A stretch of 64,000 nt of DNA from the NCBI GenBank assembly GCA_032718565.1, contig JAVGVS010000017.1:3026887-3090886 (forward strand), in the 5' to 3' direction. The stretch is from Distichodus sexfasciatus (taxonomy: Eukaryota; Chordata; Actinopteri; Characiformes; Distichodontidae). The number at the start of each line of letters is the position of its first letter. The first letter of the stretch is position 1. Below, piece by piece: positions 27,101 through 35,500 of this stretch. The notes under the pieces are model-generated. The model worked only from the letters and a program-made list of their open reading frames with translations, was not told the DNA's origin and did not search any database. Made by a program: the position numbers and the translations under genes.

Positions 27101-29184
27101 ATTGTTGTCGAATAGGCACAAAACTATCTGGCTCATCTCCTCTCGGTCCCTCGAGCTTCTCGGGTTCACCAGTGACCAGCTGACCATGGCCAGGGAGATG
27201 AGATTCTGATGTCATCACTCTGACTGTACACTCAATATTGGGCCGAGGCTCGTAATGGAAAGACACAACATTGCCATCCAATACATTAGAGAGGCCATAA
27301 AACTCAGGAACTTGCAGTGTCTGTGGGCCCAGCTTTATGACATTGCAGTCCGGCTCCAGGATCTCAACATGTAGTGAGAAAACTTCACTGTAGGTCTCTG
27401 TCTCTGTAAATCTACATGGCATATCATTAGTTTTCTTGTTTACAGACAGTGAAATTAAAGAATTTTTTTCAAAGAATTATGGACATAAAGAAACACACCT
27501 GTATAACCGAAGTTTGACAGTATCTTCTTTTAAAATCGGGCAGCCATTGTGAGTATATTTCACTTCATCAACCAAATAGTGACAGTCAAAAACCTGACAA
27601 AAGCATATCAGTTGAGAAATGTAAAGAAAACAAACACGTACTAAACCTTACTGGAAGAACAAAAACAATGAAATGTGTTAAACATGCAAAGACCCTATAA
27701 TAATGAGACATAAATGAGCAACTACAGTTCCTTTCACAACTGTGACAGTTTGAGGTGGTAGACCACAGGCCCAAAGCGCTTTTGAAAGCCATATAATGAA
27801 AGAGGGAAAACCACACAAGCAAATGGAGCTCGTTTAAACTCAGCACTCTGGTGTCCAGACATAATGTGGTTTCACATAGACTGAGGACACAAATTAATCT
27901 TGTCTTTTACCACTAATTACGACTCACTTTGAATTCCCTTCCTGTGGTCACTTTGTGGAAATAATTGGAAACATAAACCACAGGATCAGATGTTAAATGA
28001 GCTGAAACAAACAAAATCCACTGGGTATCTAAATCTTGCTCATTTTATTAACCTACAAACTAGTGCTGCAACAACTAATCAATTAAATTGGTTAAAATCG
28101 ATTATTAAAATAGTTGCCAACTAATTTAATAATCGATTAGTTGGGTCTACGTTATTATACACATACCTACAGTAAGCTAACCAAAGCCGCAGTGGCAGTA
28201 AAGCACCATTAAGCTGGACGCCGACTGCCATAAAAGAAGAATAAGAAGGAGACGAGAACTAGTGCCGTGCCTTGCCATCACAAAAACTAAAGTAACTGCC
28301 TCGAAACGCATGAATGACATCTTTCGCAATGTAAACACATGCGCTATTTGTTAGCAAGCACGACTTTCATAGGGAAGTCATTCACTGAAACATTCCAGTT
28401 CAGTCAAATCTTCCCATTTATTACAGACAAAACTCATTTTTAGCTGATAAATAACAAAAACAACCAGCATTCTATTCACAATACAGCCATTTACTTGAAA
28501 TGAGTCCAAATTGGCTAAAAACTACCAAAACTTAAATATTTCTTCATTTTCAATTAATCAGAAAATATTTTTCCATTTTATAGAAAGCCTTCCTAAGCCT
28601 TCTTCTGCTTATGTGTTCTTAAACTGCAGAATTGTTTACAAGTTCGTTCTTATAATCATGAATTGTTCTGACCTTGTAAATTGAAGAACAAAGAACAAGT
28701 CTGCAACAAGAAAATACCAGTGAATGGGGGAATCTTGTGTAAGTGGGTTTTAAGAACAAATTTCTTCTTAAGAACGCTTGGTAATTAAGTCTAATATTTT
28801 CTAGAAATTTATTCACTCAGTAGATCCTAAACATTCCAGCCACAGCAAGTATACTATTTAGATGGAATGTGCATGCAGTGCCTGACCCACATTGTTCCTT
28901 ACATTCTAATAGAGAAAAAAACAAAAGTAGAGGGACAGTACCTGAGGGGAGAGTGTGCCCACACGTTGTGTAATAGGCTCATTAAGAACCACTTCTAGCT
29001 TGCAGGCATCTTTTTCCCTGGGAATATGGAACTGCAGATCTCCTTCCTGCAAGAAGGCTGACTGGCCTCTCTTCACCCTCAGGCCAAGGTTAGTCTTTAC
29101 CAGGGAGCCCCAAGTCCCGTGTAAAAGTCCCAGGAAAAAGAGGTGACGAAATGGCCAGAAACATGTTGTTTTCTGAAGAGTCAT
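8308..29184 (-). CDS. frem1: frem1, FRAS1-related extracellular matrix protein 1, complete
   Basis: Frem1 is a secreted basement-membrane protein of the Fraser complex, acting with Fras1 and Frem2 to anchor epidermis to the underlying matrix (established for the family). I placed 36 coding exons by splice sites and frame, reading right to left: signal peptide and N-terminal region, about twelve CSPG repeats, a Calx-beta domain, a linker, and a C-terminal C-type lectin domain. The lectin domain separates Frem1 from Fras1, Frem2 and Frem3. The coding sum is 6587 bases, one short of a multiple of three; with that base the protein would be about 2195 residues, close to human FREM1 (about 2180). 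The single phase fault is at 22798/22221. The start ATG at 29184 precedes a hydrophobic leader. Teleosts can carry two copies (frem1a, frem1b); which one this is cannot be told here. Confidence 0.95.
9641..9886 (-). repeat. tRNA-derived SINE, family B, reverse copy
   Basis: This is the reverse complement of the element at 22368, 26801, 60290 and 60704. Features in common are the pol III B-box-like GGTTTGAATTCC, the segment matching CAAGCACTGCTCCC, and a tail reading GTGTGCTGTG-GTGTGTTCACAATAACAAATAA. It lies in a frem1 intron. Confidence 0.85.
10045..11431 (-). CDS. frem1: frem1 linker between Calx-beta and lectin domains
   Basis: The exons are 11220-11431, 11022-11069, 10573-10743 and 10045-10176. 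The first is polar, starting QCGAKLSPLG and ending NGNRKL. The second adds 16 residues and the third contains a Ser/Arg-rich run (SLSSKSSTLTVEP). The fourth carries FKPCTPELRGFLHYN and GKLLECSGVSWKVWVPT, a small two-cysteine module also present before the lectin domain in FREM1. All junctions are phase 0 after the first. The donor of the 10573 exon (CAG|GTCCAA) is weak, but it is supported by frame. Confidence 0.85.
11925..12216. mobile_element. 292-bp inverted-repeat element flanked by TTAA (piggyBac-like MITE)
   Basis: TTAA at 11925-11928 and 12213-12216 bound the element. The ends AGGAGAACTTTGGTCATTTT and, inverted, AAGAAGAACTTTGGTCATTTT continue as a match through CAACATT, giving terminal inverted repeats of about 30 bases. 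No transposase frame is present, so it is non-autonomous. TTAA targets are typical of piggyBac elements; the class is inferred. It lies in a frem1 intron only 53 bases downstream, in transcript order, of the 12270-12419 exon. Confidence 0.8.
12270..12954 (-). CDS. frem1: frem1 Calx-beta domain, three exons
   Basis: The exons are 12825-12954, 12567-12639 and 12270-12419. They encode LEFSWARVELKETEHHVCEG, then a beta-strand pattern ending STYISVK. Next comes TASTGKDFIPAPSALIQFDPG, the typical Calx-beta turn (A-x-x-G-x-D-F). The last part is VEVVQDFLEEAEERFEVVL, followed by HNPVGAVLG and ATATIVDNSSG. The acidic residues resemble the calcium-binding loops of the NCX-type domain. The position, after the CSPG repeats and before the lectin, is as in other FREM1 proteins. 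Residues about 1755-1873. Confidence 0.93.
13123..16291 (-). CDS. frem1: frem1 CSPG repeats, third block
   Basis: The exons are 16027-16291, 14800-15217, 14234-14435 and 13123-13267, all phase-consistent. Each repeat shows the CSPG/NG2 pattern: a hydrophobic start, a D-x-D or DPDTP turn, PPQYGQL or PPAHGHV, then F-x-x-x-D-L and a tyrosine or histidine near the end (QNLDVAYRHSSG, LDVAANLVSYVHDN). The large 418-base exon joins the end of one repeat to a whole next one. The final exon (EFVRQRFTQKDLNKRN...) closes the last repeat and leads into the Calx-beta domain. Residues about 1412-1755. Confidence 0.93.
13886..14050 (-). repeat. SINE-like repeat, family A, 3' part, reverse copy
   Basis: It matches the reverse complement of the element at 49341: (cagt)n, attatctgaaccacttaa, tcccaactggggtcg, then gccaacacaccgcagggcac. 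It is intronic in frem1. Confidence 0.8.
14541..14767 (-). repeat. SINE-like repeat, family A, reverse copy
   Basis: Starting with (attc)n, it carries the same core as 13886-14050 and extends into ctttggactgtgggaggaaa, so it covers more of the family. It lies in the frem1 intron between exons 14800 and 14234. Confidence 0.85.
15340..15530 (+). repeat. Dispersed repeat, family E (gattc-rich)
   Basis: It contains cgattcaattcgattcagg, a gcaatcgata core, gacaatatcatgtgctgatt, and then a segment with caaatgacaaaaaacaactg. Related copies lie at 51900-52135 and 62930-63039 with 63660-63790. Its class is not identified. Confidence 0.7.
16411..16490 (-). repeat. SINE-like repeat, family A, short fragment
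   Basis: The stretch attatctgaaccgcttaatcc joins directly to an internal part (ccagaacacccacagaaaac), so most of the element has been deleted. Confidence 0.7.
16795..22221 (-). CDS. frem1: frem1 CSPG repeats, second block
   Basis: The exons are 21981-22221, 21535-21628, 21183-21435, 20048-20248, 19384-19569, 18587-18783, 17751-17973, 17462-17606, 17139-17280 and 16795-16990. Repeats carry clear landmarks: VDEGGECWISVDHLSLADVD, RKPQHGDVFLDG, ATDVDSDDNRLTY, VDEGGTAAITVSHLKVSDLD, and LPVNDEKP or YPVDNQPPS before each new repeat. The 18783 start uses the acceptor CCAG|CC rather than the nearer TATAG, because only it fits the phase and the F-x-x-x-D motif. The first exon here needs a phase-1 donor that the previous exon does not give. 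Residues about 787-1412. Confidence 0.92.
18033..18236 (+). repeat. tRNA-derived SINE, family C
   Basis: The head ggtggtggtctaatggttag and the B-box-like GGGTTTAAATCC resemble a tRNA. The body ends gagcgtctgctaaatgctgt and aaatgtaaatg. A second copy is at 24504. Diverged partial relatives occur near 21660-21890, 38470-38645, 40180-40345 and 58375-58560. Confidence 0.85.
19665..19810. repeat. Dispersed repeat, family D (gtagct-rich)
   Basis: It has ttttaaatggtagtttttaa, then caagctac motifs and gtaattagctacactacaag. Similar copies are at 36440-36560 and 59510-59650. A non-autonomous DNA transposon is likely, but the ends are not clear. Confidence 0.7.
20362..20880. mobile_element. Probable non-autonomous DNA transposon fragment
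   Basis: The left end includes ttttttttccgctggcagcg. Near the right end, inverted, ctctcagcggaaaagtg gives a partial terminal match (TTTTCCGCTG). The interior is richer in G+C than the frem1 introns and reads partly open but holds no recognisable transposase. Family assignment (Harbinger-like) is a guess. Confidence 0.45.
22368..22609 (+). repeat. tRNA-derived SINE, family B
   Basis: It starts ggcagttggtggcg and has a B-box-like GGTTCTATTCC. The body contains ccccaagcactgctacc and tgcccactgctccttcacgg, and the tail is gtggtgcactgtgtgctgtg. It lies in the frem1 intron whose flanking exons clash in phase. Confidence 0.85.
22798..26220 (-). CDS. frem1: frem1 CSPG repeats, first block
   Basis: The exons are 26024-26220, 25593-25916, 25400-25508, 24705-24836, 24056-24400, 23621-23763, 23259-23455, 23046-23136 and 22798-22965. 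Landmarks include GIRYQHTDPPSPNVDYIAIQ, LDAEDAETPKNRLVFNITKP, DNDDLKVVRIITVDG, GVVRYHHDDSDTTKDFVVF and QASDMDSSDDYIMFNITRPP, all typical of the CSPG fold. All junctions inside the block keep phase. The last exon ends VLPVDNQTPT at the donor ACG|GTAGCC in phase 0, which does not fit the next exon. Residues about 218-786. Confidence 0.93.
24504..24692 (+). repeat. tRNA-derived SINE, family C
   Basis: It matches 18033-18236: ggtggtggtccagtggttag, GGGCTTAAATCC, ctccagcacca, and a tail gctaaatgccataaatgc. Confidence 0.85.
26801..27020 (+). repeat. tRNA-derived SINE, family B
   Basis: It has a perfect B-box-like GGTTCAAATCC, ccccaagcactgctccccag, and the tail gtgctgtgttcacaatgaca. It lies in a frem1 intron. 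Confidence 0.85.
27098..29184 (-). CDS. frem1: frem1 N-terminal exons with signal peptide
   Basis: The exons are 28942-29184, 27499-27593 and 27098-27411. Residues 1 to about 27 form a leader (MTLQKTTCFWPFRHLFFLGL, then LHGTWGS). The N-terminal domain follows: LVKTNLGLRVKRGQSAFLQE and the second-exon motif VFDCHYLVDEVKYTHNGCP, which are close to FREM1 N-termini as I remember them. The third exon has TVRVMTSESHLPGHGQLVTG. I chose ATG 29184 because it directly precedes the leader. The reading frame is open a few codons upstream without another ATG. Confidence 0.93.
28060..28150. repeat. Imperfect palindromic gattaa repeat (hAT-like MITE fragment)
   Basis: The stretch gctgcaacaactaatcaatt, then aatcgattattaaaatag, is answered by ctaatttaataatcgattag in inverse. 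Such cgattaat palindromes are common remnants of non-autonomous hAT elements in fish. A looser relative is at 26720-26790. Confidence 0.6.
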
Positions 29185-29375
29185 TCTCAAGGGCCACAAA
29201 GATCCTCAACAATTTTTCTTTTGTCCTTTTAATGCAATGATGGCCAGGTTTAATTAATGATTTCCGTAATCCTCACTCATTGTTTGGATGTTGGTTCATG
29301 GGTTTGATAGCAGTGTTTACAGATGATTTGACTCTTGTCTTCTCTAAGGTGCCTAAGGCGTCTCACCATATTTGC
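29185..29375 (-). other. frem1: frem1 5' UTR part of the first coding exon
   Basis: A good acceptor, TTTTGTTTCCAG, ends just before 29375 on the minus strand, so the exon carrying the ATG probably spans 28942-29375. The leader has no long open frame. Confidence 0.6.
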
Positions 29376-32300
29376 CTGGAAACAAAATATATATGATACT
29401 AATCAAATGTCCAGGGTGTTCTAATAGTCTCTCTCTGCAGAGCTTCGATTCAAGTTAAGCAATATTAGTTAACCTAAAATGGATGAGCAGACAAGTAATT
29501 TTACCAAGTGGAAAATAATACATCTATATTATGTTTTAGAATGGATTCACCTTCCTACTGCTTATTCACTTGTCTATTGTTTGCATTCCTTGCTAACAAC
29601 TAAATTTAACAATTGCAGTTAAGTGGTCATCACATAATACACTTAACTGACACTTCTCCCTGGCAAAACAGAGGAAAATACTATGCAGTGCCACTGAGGT
29701 GAGAAGTCAACATGAAAGATGATCTTTGACCTCAAGCAATCTTCAGGTCCTAGACAAGAACATTTGGGGCGGAGGGCTGTCTCATCTGTCAACACCAAGA
29801 ACATGGCTAAATGGGGTTAACCTCTCCAACCACAAGTAATTGACAAAGCCTCAAGGAGAAGATAAATGGCTTCCACCTTGTAGTATTTCTCAGTGTTTAA
29901 ACCTTATTAAAAATAAGTAAGTTCAGACTGATCAGATATATACAGTATGAGAGGAAAATTAAATGATAACAGAGTGTCACTTCAGTACTTTTGCAGGGCA
30001 AATTTGCTGTATATTAAAACAGGATCCACTAGTGTTTTCCCACAGCTCATTAATCAGACCATTTTCATGCCATCAACTCTGATCCAGTATATCCTCAAAT
30101 ATTTGGTTCTCATTACTTACAAAGAAGGAAAGAGGGAAGGGTAGTAATACTCTAGGGGAAGACACAGCCAATTTCAATGATGGAGTTCAGGGGGTCATAT
30201 TACTGTTGTTTAGGAACCACTCCCATAGTCTCAGACTTTTGTTTTGTCTACTTCATTTAGAAGCCTCCCTTGCATGTGTTCCACTGGTGCATCTCTTTTT
30301 CTGAGACAAAGTTTTTTTATCTTGTTTGTTTATGAGGAAGTGTCCCGCCATTCCTTTTTTAGAAATATAAAAGTATTTTCATATACAGCGATTTAGAGAC
30401 TCTACAGCACTGTTCTAATAGTACAAAGAAGAAAGATCTTAACAAACCTAAACAATAAAATAAACTTTAAAACTAAACTTGAGAGTGCCAGCCTAAAATG
30501 CTATCTAGCCTATAAAAAAGCATGGCACAGATTAAATTAATAGTTTTTTTCTTATGAAAATTGGGTCAAACGGGAATGAAGAGAACACATTTCAGCTCAG
30601 GACTTGCATGTGTGGAATATGTGTTATATTAAGCAGTAAAAAACTCAAGCCCCTTCATACTAGCATGAATTCAACATAACAATGTTTCTCAGATTCTTAC
30701 AACAATAGAATACTGATCAGAAAATGGGAGTTGGATTGACAAAGGCACAACACTGCATAGGAAGATTTGCAATGTGTGTAATTCTCACTGTAATTCAGTG
30801 TTAAAACTTAAGGAGTAAACAAATCAACATAACTCAACTAATAACAAATCTTGACCTGAAATACTGAATTTGGATTTAAAATCAAAAGACACTTCCTTCT
30901 AAACATAGACTTAATAATAAACAGTAAGGGGAGTCAAAAGATCTAATATTTTGGTCATGGACTCTGTCTTAATAGAAACACCTGGAACTAGGAAACTTGT
31001 GGTTAAAGTCTTCCGCTCAACCCCAAACCATAGTTTAACTCTTGCCCTTGCAATTACATCATACTTTTCATTGAGAGCACATGCCAGCACCTGACTGTTC
31101 ATACACATGGTAGAATTTAAGTTAACTGACATCCAGGTCCCTCATAACACTCAGCAACATAACTTGTCTGTACATAAAAATCATAGTCAGTTTTAAAGAC
31201 ATTTAGTTTGCATCCAAAATCCACTTCATGAACAATTTTGAAAATAATTCCTGATTAAATTTTCACTTTGTTTAAAACTTTCGCTTACAGACAATGTAGG
31301 TAAAAGTAAACTGCATATATAAATCTCTTACTTGTGTTTTTCATCCACATCCAAGCTGCTATAGGATAAAATGGTCACTTATTTAGATCTAAAATAACAT
31401 TTAGGTTTTACTGAGTGGGTGAACAAATTTGGGTATTCAAGAGAAGATGAAAATAAAGTAAGTTCTAATTAAAATGCCATTTTAAGAACCATTATCATCA
31501 TTAAGATCTTGTCTATTTTAACAAAAATCTTTTTAAAACCCTTATAACAATTTATTTCTTCCTCTGAAATAACTCCATAATTCCCAGAAGACAAAACCCA
31601 TACTAACTCTTGTACTTGGTAAGATGTTTGCTAAACTACTATGACAAACCACAAGTCTGACATTCAAGTCTATCGCCCTTGTCCTCTGAGCTAGGGATTC
31701 CCTGTAAATCAACCTTAATGTCGGCACTTATTGGTCTACATAAAAAAGAATCATGTCTGGATCACAATATGACCATAGTGACTGATCTGTCCCGGGATGG
31801 ATTGAGTCCAAAACAAGCACAGTACTCCCCAGAGAAGAGTAAATTTGACTCGCTCATTGTGCTGGTTTAAAACATGAAAAAAGAACAGGATAAAATGTCA
31901 GAAATGCGGTCGGGGTCCATTTAGCCTCAGAATGTTGGGCCAAACCACATATTAGACTCTAAGAGCCCTGTAAATCAGCCAGAGCTTTTGTCCATTAAGC
32001 AATGCTAGTAAACATGGCAGAGAAAAGCTGTTTCATGTTGTTTGAAAGCCTGAAAATGGCAAAGAGGCCATTTACTGGTCAGTGGTTAAGCTAGGAAGTT
32101 TGTCGATGTGAACACCACTTTGGAGGAGTCCTTCATTTCCTCCAATATCTTTTTCCCAGTGCTGAGCAGTGCTCTTCAAATCTAGCTGAAGAGCATTAAC
32201 ACTGTATATTGTAGATATTCAGTAACGTTATACCTTTTGAAATTTCCTCAGTGAGAAATTGAACTCAAGTCTTAACGTGATTGGATGTAAATATATAACT

Positions 32301-32777
32301 CAAAGCTTACTCTCGACTCAGAAAGAAGAGATATGGGTTGGTCTAAAAATTACCTTCTCCTTTTCCAATGATTGGCCAAAGGACAATAAATTAAGTCTGC
32401 ACACAACATGATAAGCAGTGGAGTCAATGTCTTGAGACATCATGTAAGCTGAGATTCCACAACACTGCAGGCCTAGGATGTCTATAATAGGGAGAGGATT
32501 AAGTTCGAGCTCCATGGGTTACTTTACACAGAAAGGGCCAAATTCCGTGCTGGGTTCGGGGCAGATTAGTACCGGGACCTTTTCCCATCCCCATGGTCCT
32601 CTCTGACAACATGTTCCTTATCATAGATCAATTCAGGGGCTGTTTGTAGAATAAACATCCCTCCCTAAGCCTGCATAAAAACCTGACTCTGGCCAATGCC
32701 CTAGAAAATGAGTTGTTTCATTCTATAAAAGTCAAAACTGCATTGAACATGTTCTAACTCTAATTCAAACAGCTTGG

Positions 32778-32950
32778 AGATTTGTCTTTCAAAAACACAG
32801 ATTTTAAAAGACATTGAATTGTCTTGTAGTGTTTAAGACAATTCAATGTCTTTTAAAATCTGTGTTTTTAAAAAACACAGATTTTTTAAAAGATTTGTCT
32901 TTCAAAAACACAGATTTTAAAAGACATTGAATTGTCTTGAAGTGTTTAAG
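32778..32950. repeat. Compound palindrome: 60-bp direct repeat with an inverted copy between
   Basis: Two 60-base copies (32778-32837 and 32891-32950) differ at one base. Between them, 32835-32869 is a perfect 35-base inverted copy of 32791-32825, with a 9-base loop. A second, smaller hairpin forms around 32869/32870 (TCTGTGTTTTT then AAAAAACACAGA). Confidence 0.95.
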
Positions 32951-33595
32951 GAAAGCTGCAAAAGAAGATGGGAGCCCTCTGATTATATCAGTGCACTCTA
33001 CACATAAAGGCAATAATTTAAACGGAAAAATACTAGCCTGATATAGTGTTTTTCAGTTAATTAATGGATAATCTAAGTGTTAGTTTGCACGTAGTCCTAA
33101 AAAGAGGCACTACACTACAGTTCTTTATGATGCGCAAATGAGTACCTGTTAAAAGCATTTCCACAAGCCCCTGTGTGAATCCTCATGTCTGTGTTCGCTC
33201 CATTTCCCAGCACCCTGCATGATCATACAACATGATCCCACAGTCCCAAAACCACAAACATTGTTCTTGTAGGCAAGATTCGACATGTATAGACCGTGTC
33301 TATGATTACACTATTCACCTTGTTAAAGATGTTTGCAGTAAAGGTTGAAACAAGTTCAGGGGGTGTAGTGTAATGAAAGTTACCTGCAAATTCATTAGAG
33401 AGGGAAAACACAACATACACTCTTAAATGAATATAAGAAATGGTGAAAATAATATTTTAGAGTAAAAAATAAAAGAATGGGATTTGAAAATTCTGAATGA
33501 AACTGTTCTCAGGTTTTCACTTAAGCCAGTTTGCAAGTTTATAACTAACAACCACTCAAGGTTTACGCATGCTCTTTCTTTTCAGGTAAAATTAC

Positions 33596-33886
33596 ATGAA
33601 AAAACAGAGGCGTAAAAACCACATGGTCTGTAAGACACCCAAGCATCCCTTCCTAAATTTTAAATCACGGAACTGTGAGTATTGCAAAGGTGAAATGGAC
33701 ATGTCCCACTTTTTTGTTTTAATTGGAAAGTATGAGTTTCACTACATTAGTTCCCCAGCCCACGGTGCGGGAAATCTGAGAACATGGTTCATGTTTGAAG
33801 ATACACAAACCTACATGTGGTTTTACATGCATGGAGGGACCAAATTAGTAGTCGAGATTGAGAAGTTCCGACAAAGGAAACCCTAA
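33596..33886 (+). CDS. Isolated 96-codon open frame, function unknown
   Basis: The frame opens at an ATG, ends at TAA 33884-33886, and follows a strong acceptor-like tctttcttttcag ending at 33586. The product is basic and aromatic, with CEYCKGEMDMSHFFVLIG and FEDTQTYMWFYMHGGTK; no family is recognised. A TAA sits nine bases before the ATG, so if this is an exon its upstream part is untranslated. It lies in the frem1 first intron, on the opposite strand. It may be a chance frame or a relic of a mobile element. Confidence 0.2.
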   Translation: MKKQRRKNHMVCKTPKHPFLNFKSRNCEYCKGEMDMSHFFVLIGKYEFHYISSPAHGAGNLRTWFMFEDTQTYMWFYMHGGTKLVVEIEKFRQRKP

Positions 33887-35174
33887 GGCGAGCCGGGTGG
33901 GTGGCCTGCACCCCTCTGCACTCTCTCTGAACTGTCACATCTTAGTTTCGAATTTCATGCAAGCATGCGGGGGCAGAGTTTTTAAGCCATCACAATTTGC
34001 GTTGGGGGAGAGAGATAAATAATTAAAAACATGAGCAATGACGTAATCATGGCGATCAATCATCATGATTTGGGAACTTTGCTGGAGAATGACAAAAACA
34101 TACTTTGAAGAGAAGCTGTCAAAACACTGCTGAAGTGTGAAAACGCAAAGCTTTAAGCCGTAATTGCCACTGTGGTCTCTATGGCAAAGTAAAGTAACAC
34201 TTCCAAAATTTCAGGTCACACAAAAGAAAACATGTGGCATTCCTCTCTGGACAAGCAGTGACTCTCCACAGCTGGGAGGGAGTAGAGACAGCGGCTGGAG
34301 CCTGCAGAATCAGCTGCCTTTTCTGCCCCGGCACAGAGCCCTGCTTCTCATCTCACTAATGACAGGGTCCTGGGCAGCCAAGTGTTTCCAAAGCAAAGAT
34401 GAGTAAAGCACAAGGGAGGGGAGAAAGGGGGAGGCTAAAGCTCCTTCTCCTCTTTCTAAACAGCCTTGGCCTCCATTTGGCAGTACACCAGGTCAGATTT
34501 TCTCCAGTGGGCAGAACTGCTAAGGACTCTCAGGCAAAAAAGAGGGGAAGAGCAGTTCTCAAATGGAGTAATTGTGACTCCAACCAAATGGATGTGGAAG
34601 CTGTGCACTTGTTTTATTGTTAAGGGTTGACAGAGATGAGCACACCGCTGCAAGCATTATGATTTACACTTTGAACTGGAGAAATTACTCTTTAACTGAA
34701 CCCTGGCCCTATCCAAGACAGCCAAGACAGGAATCATTTTTGTTGGGACTGAACTAGGCTATTTAAACTTTGATTTAAATAACCTAGACAGATTTCAGTG
34801 TGAGCAGAAAAAAGGGGCTGAGAAGACATTAAAAATGTGTAGTCCCTTTAGCTGTCAAAGCAACACAACATGAACAACAGAAGTCAAGACGGTATTTCTC
34901 TTAAATTCAATCAGGAAAAAAACTGACTCAAGTAAAGATTTAATACTGAATAAATAATTTTAATAATTTACCCAAGACAAAAACCTTTTATGGCAAAAAG
35001 ACATTCTTTTAGTTATATGACATTTTAGCAGTGCAGATGTTTTCTTCCTACTTTTATGTTCAACTACACTTCAGGTTCCCAGCAAACTATTACACTCCAG
35101 TAATTAACGCTACTACAAACCCACACTCACTCTCACACAAAACCATAAACGAGGGCAAGCAGATTTGTTCTTAC

Positions 35175-35500
35175 CTGAACTCCATGGGGCATAAGCATGA
35201 AGTGTCTTCCTCTCTGCAGGAGCACTCCACTGCTTCACAAAGCTCCTCCACTTTCCACGGCAACGTCTGATTGACAAGAGCGTCTCCACTAGCCCTGCTG
35301 GCAATCCTCACCCCTGCACAGAGACGGAGGGAGGAGAAAGGCACTCTGTGGGAGCGCAGGGGAGGGAGGCAAGGATGGTGTCCCACTCTGCACACTCCAG
35401 AGGGAGGAGTGAATTGAGGTACACAGTGTCTCCTAAAGAATGAGAAATGTGGAGGGACAAACACTGACAAAGCAAGATCAAAGACAGCGAAGAACGCCTT
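35175..35500 (-). other. frem1: Candidate frem1 first exon (5' UTR) and promoter area
   Basis: On the minus strand a G+C-richer stretch ends in the strong donor TTCAG|GTAAGAAC, with the exon end at 35175. The next acceptor in line is that before 29375. The stretch has an open frame without a plausible product, as expected for a leader exon. The transcription start is not defined; no TATA box stands out. Confidence 0.5.

Larger units (their letters stand above)
29376..35174. other. frem1 first intron (5.8 kb)
   Basis: AT-rich sequence with no supported gene. It holds the compound palindrome at 32778-32950 and an isolated plus-strand open frame at 33596-33886. As the first intron of a regulated matrix gene it may contain enhancers, but none is recognisable by eye. 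Confidence 0.5.
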
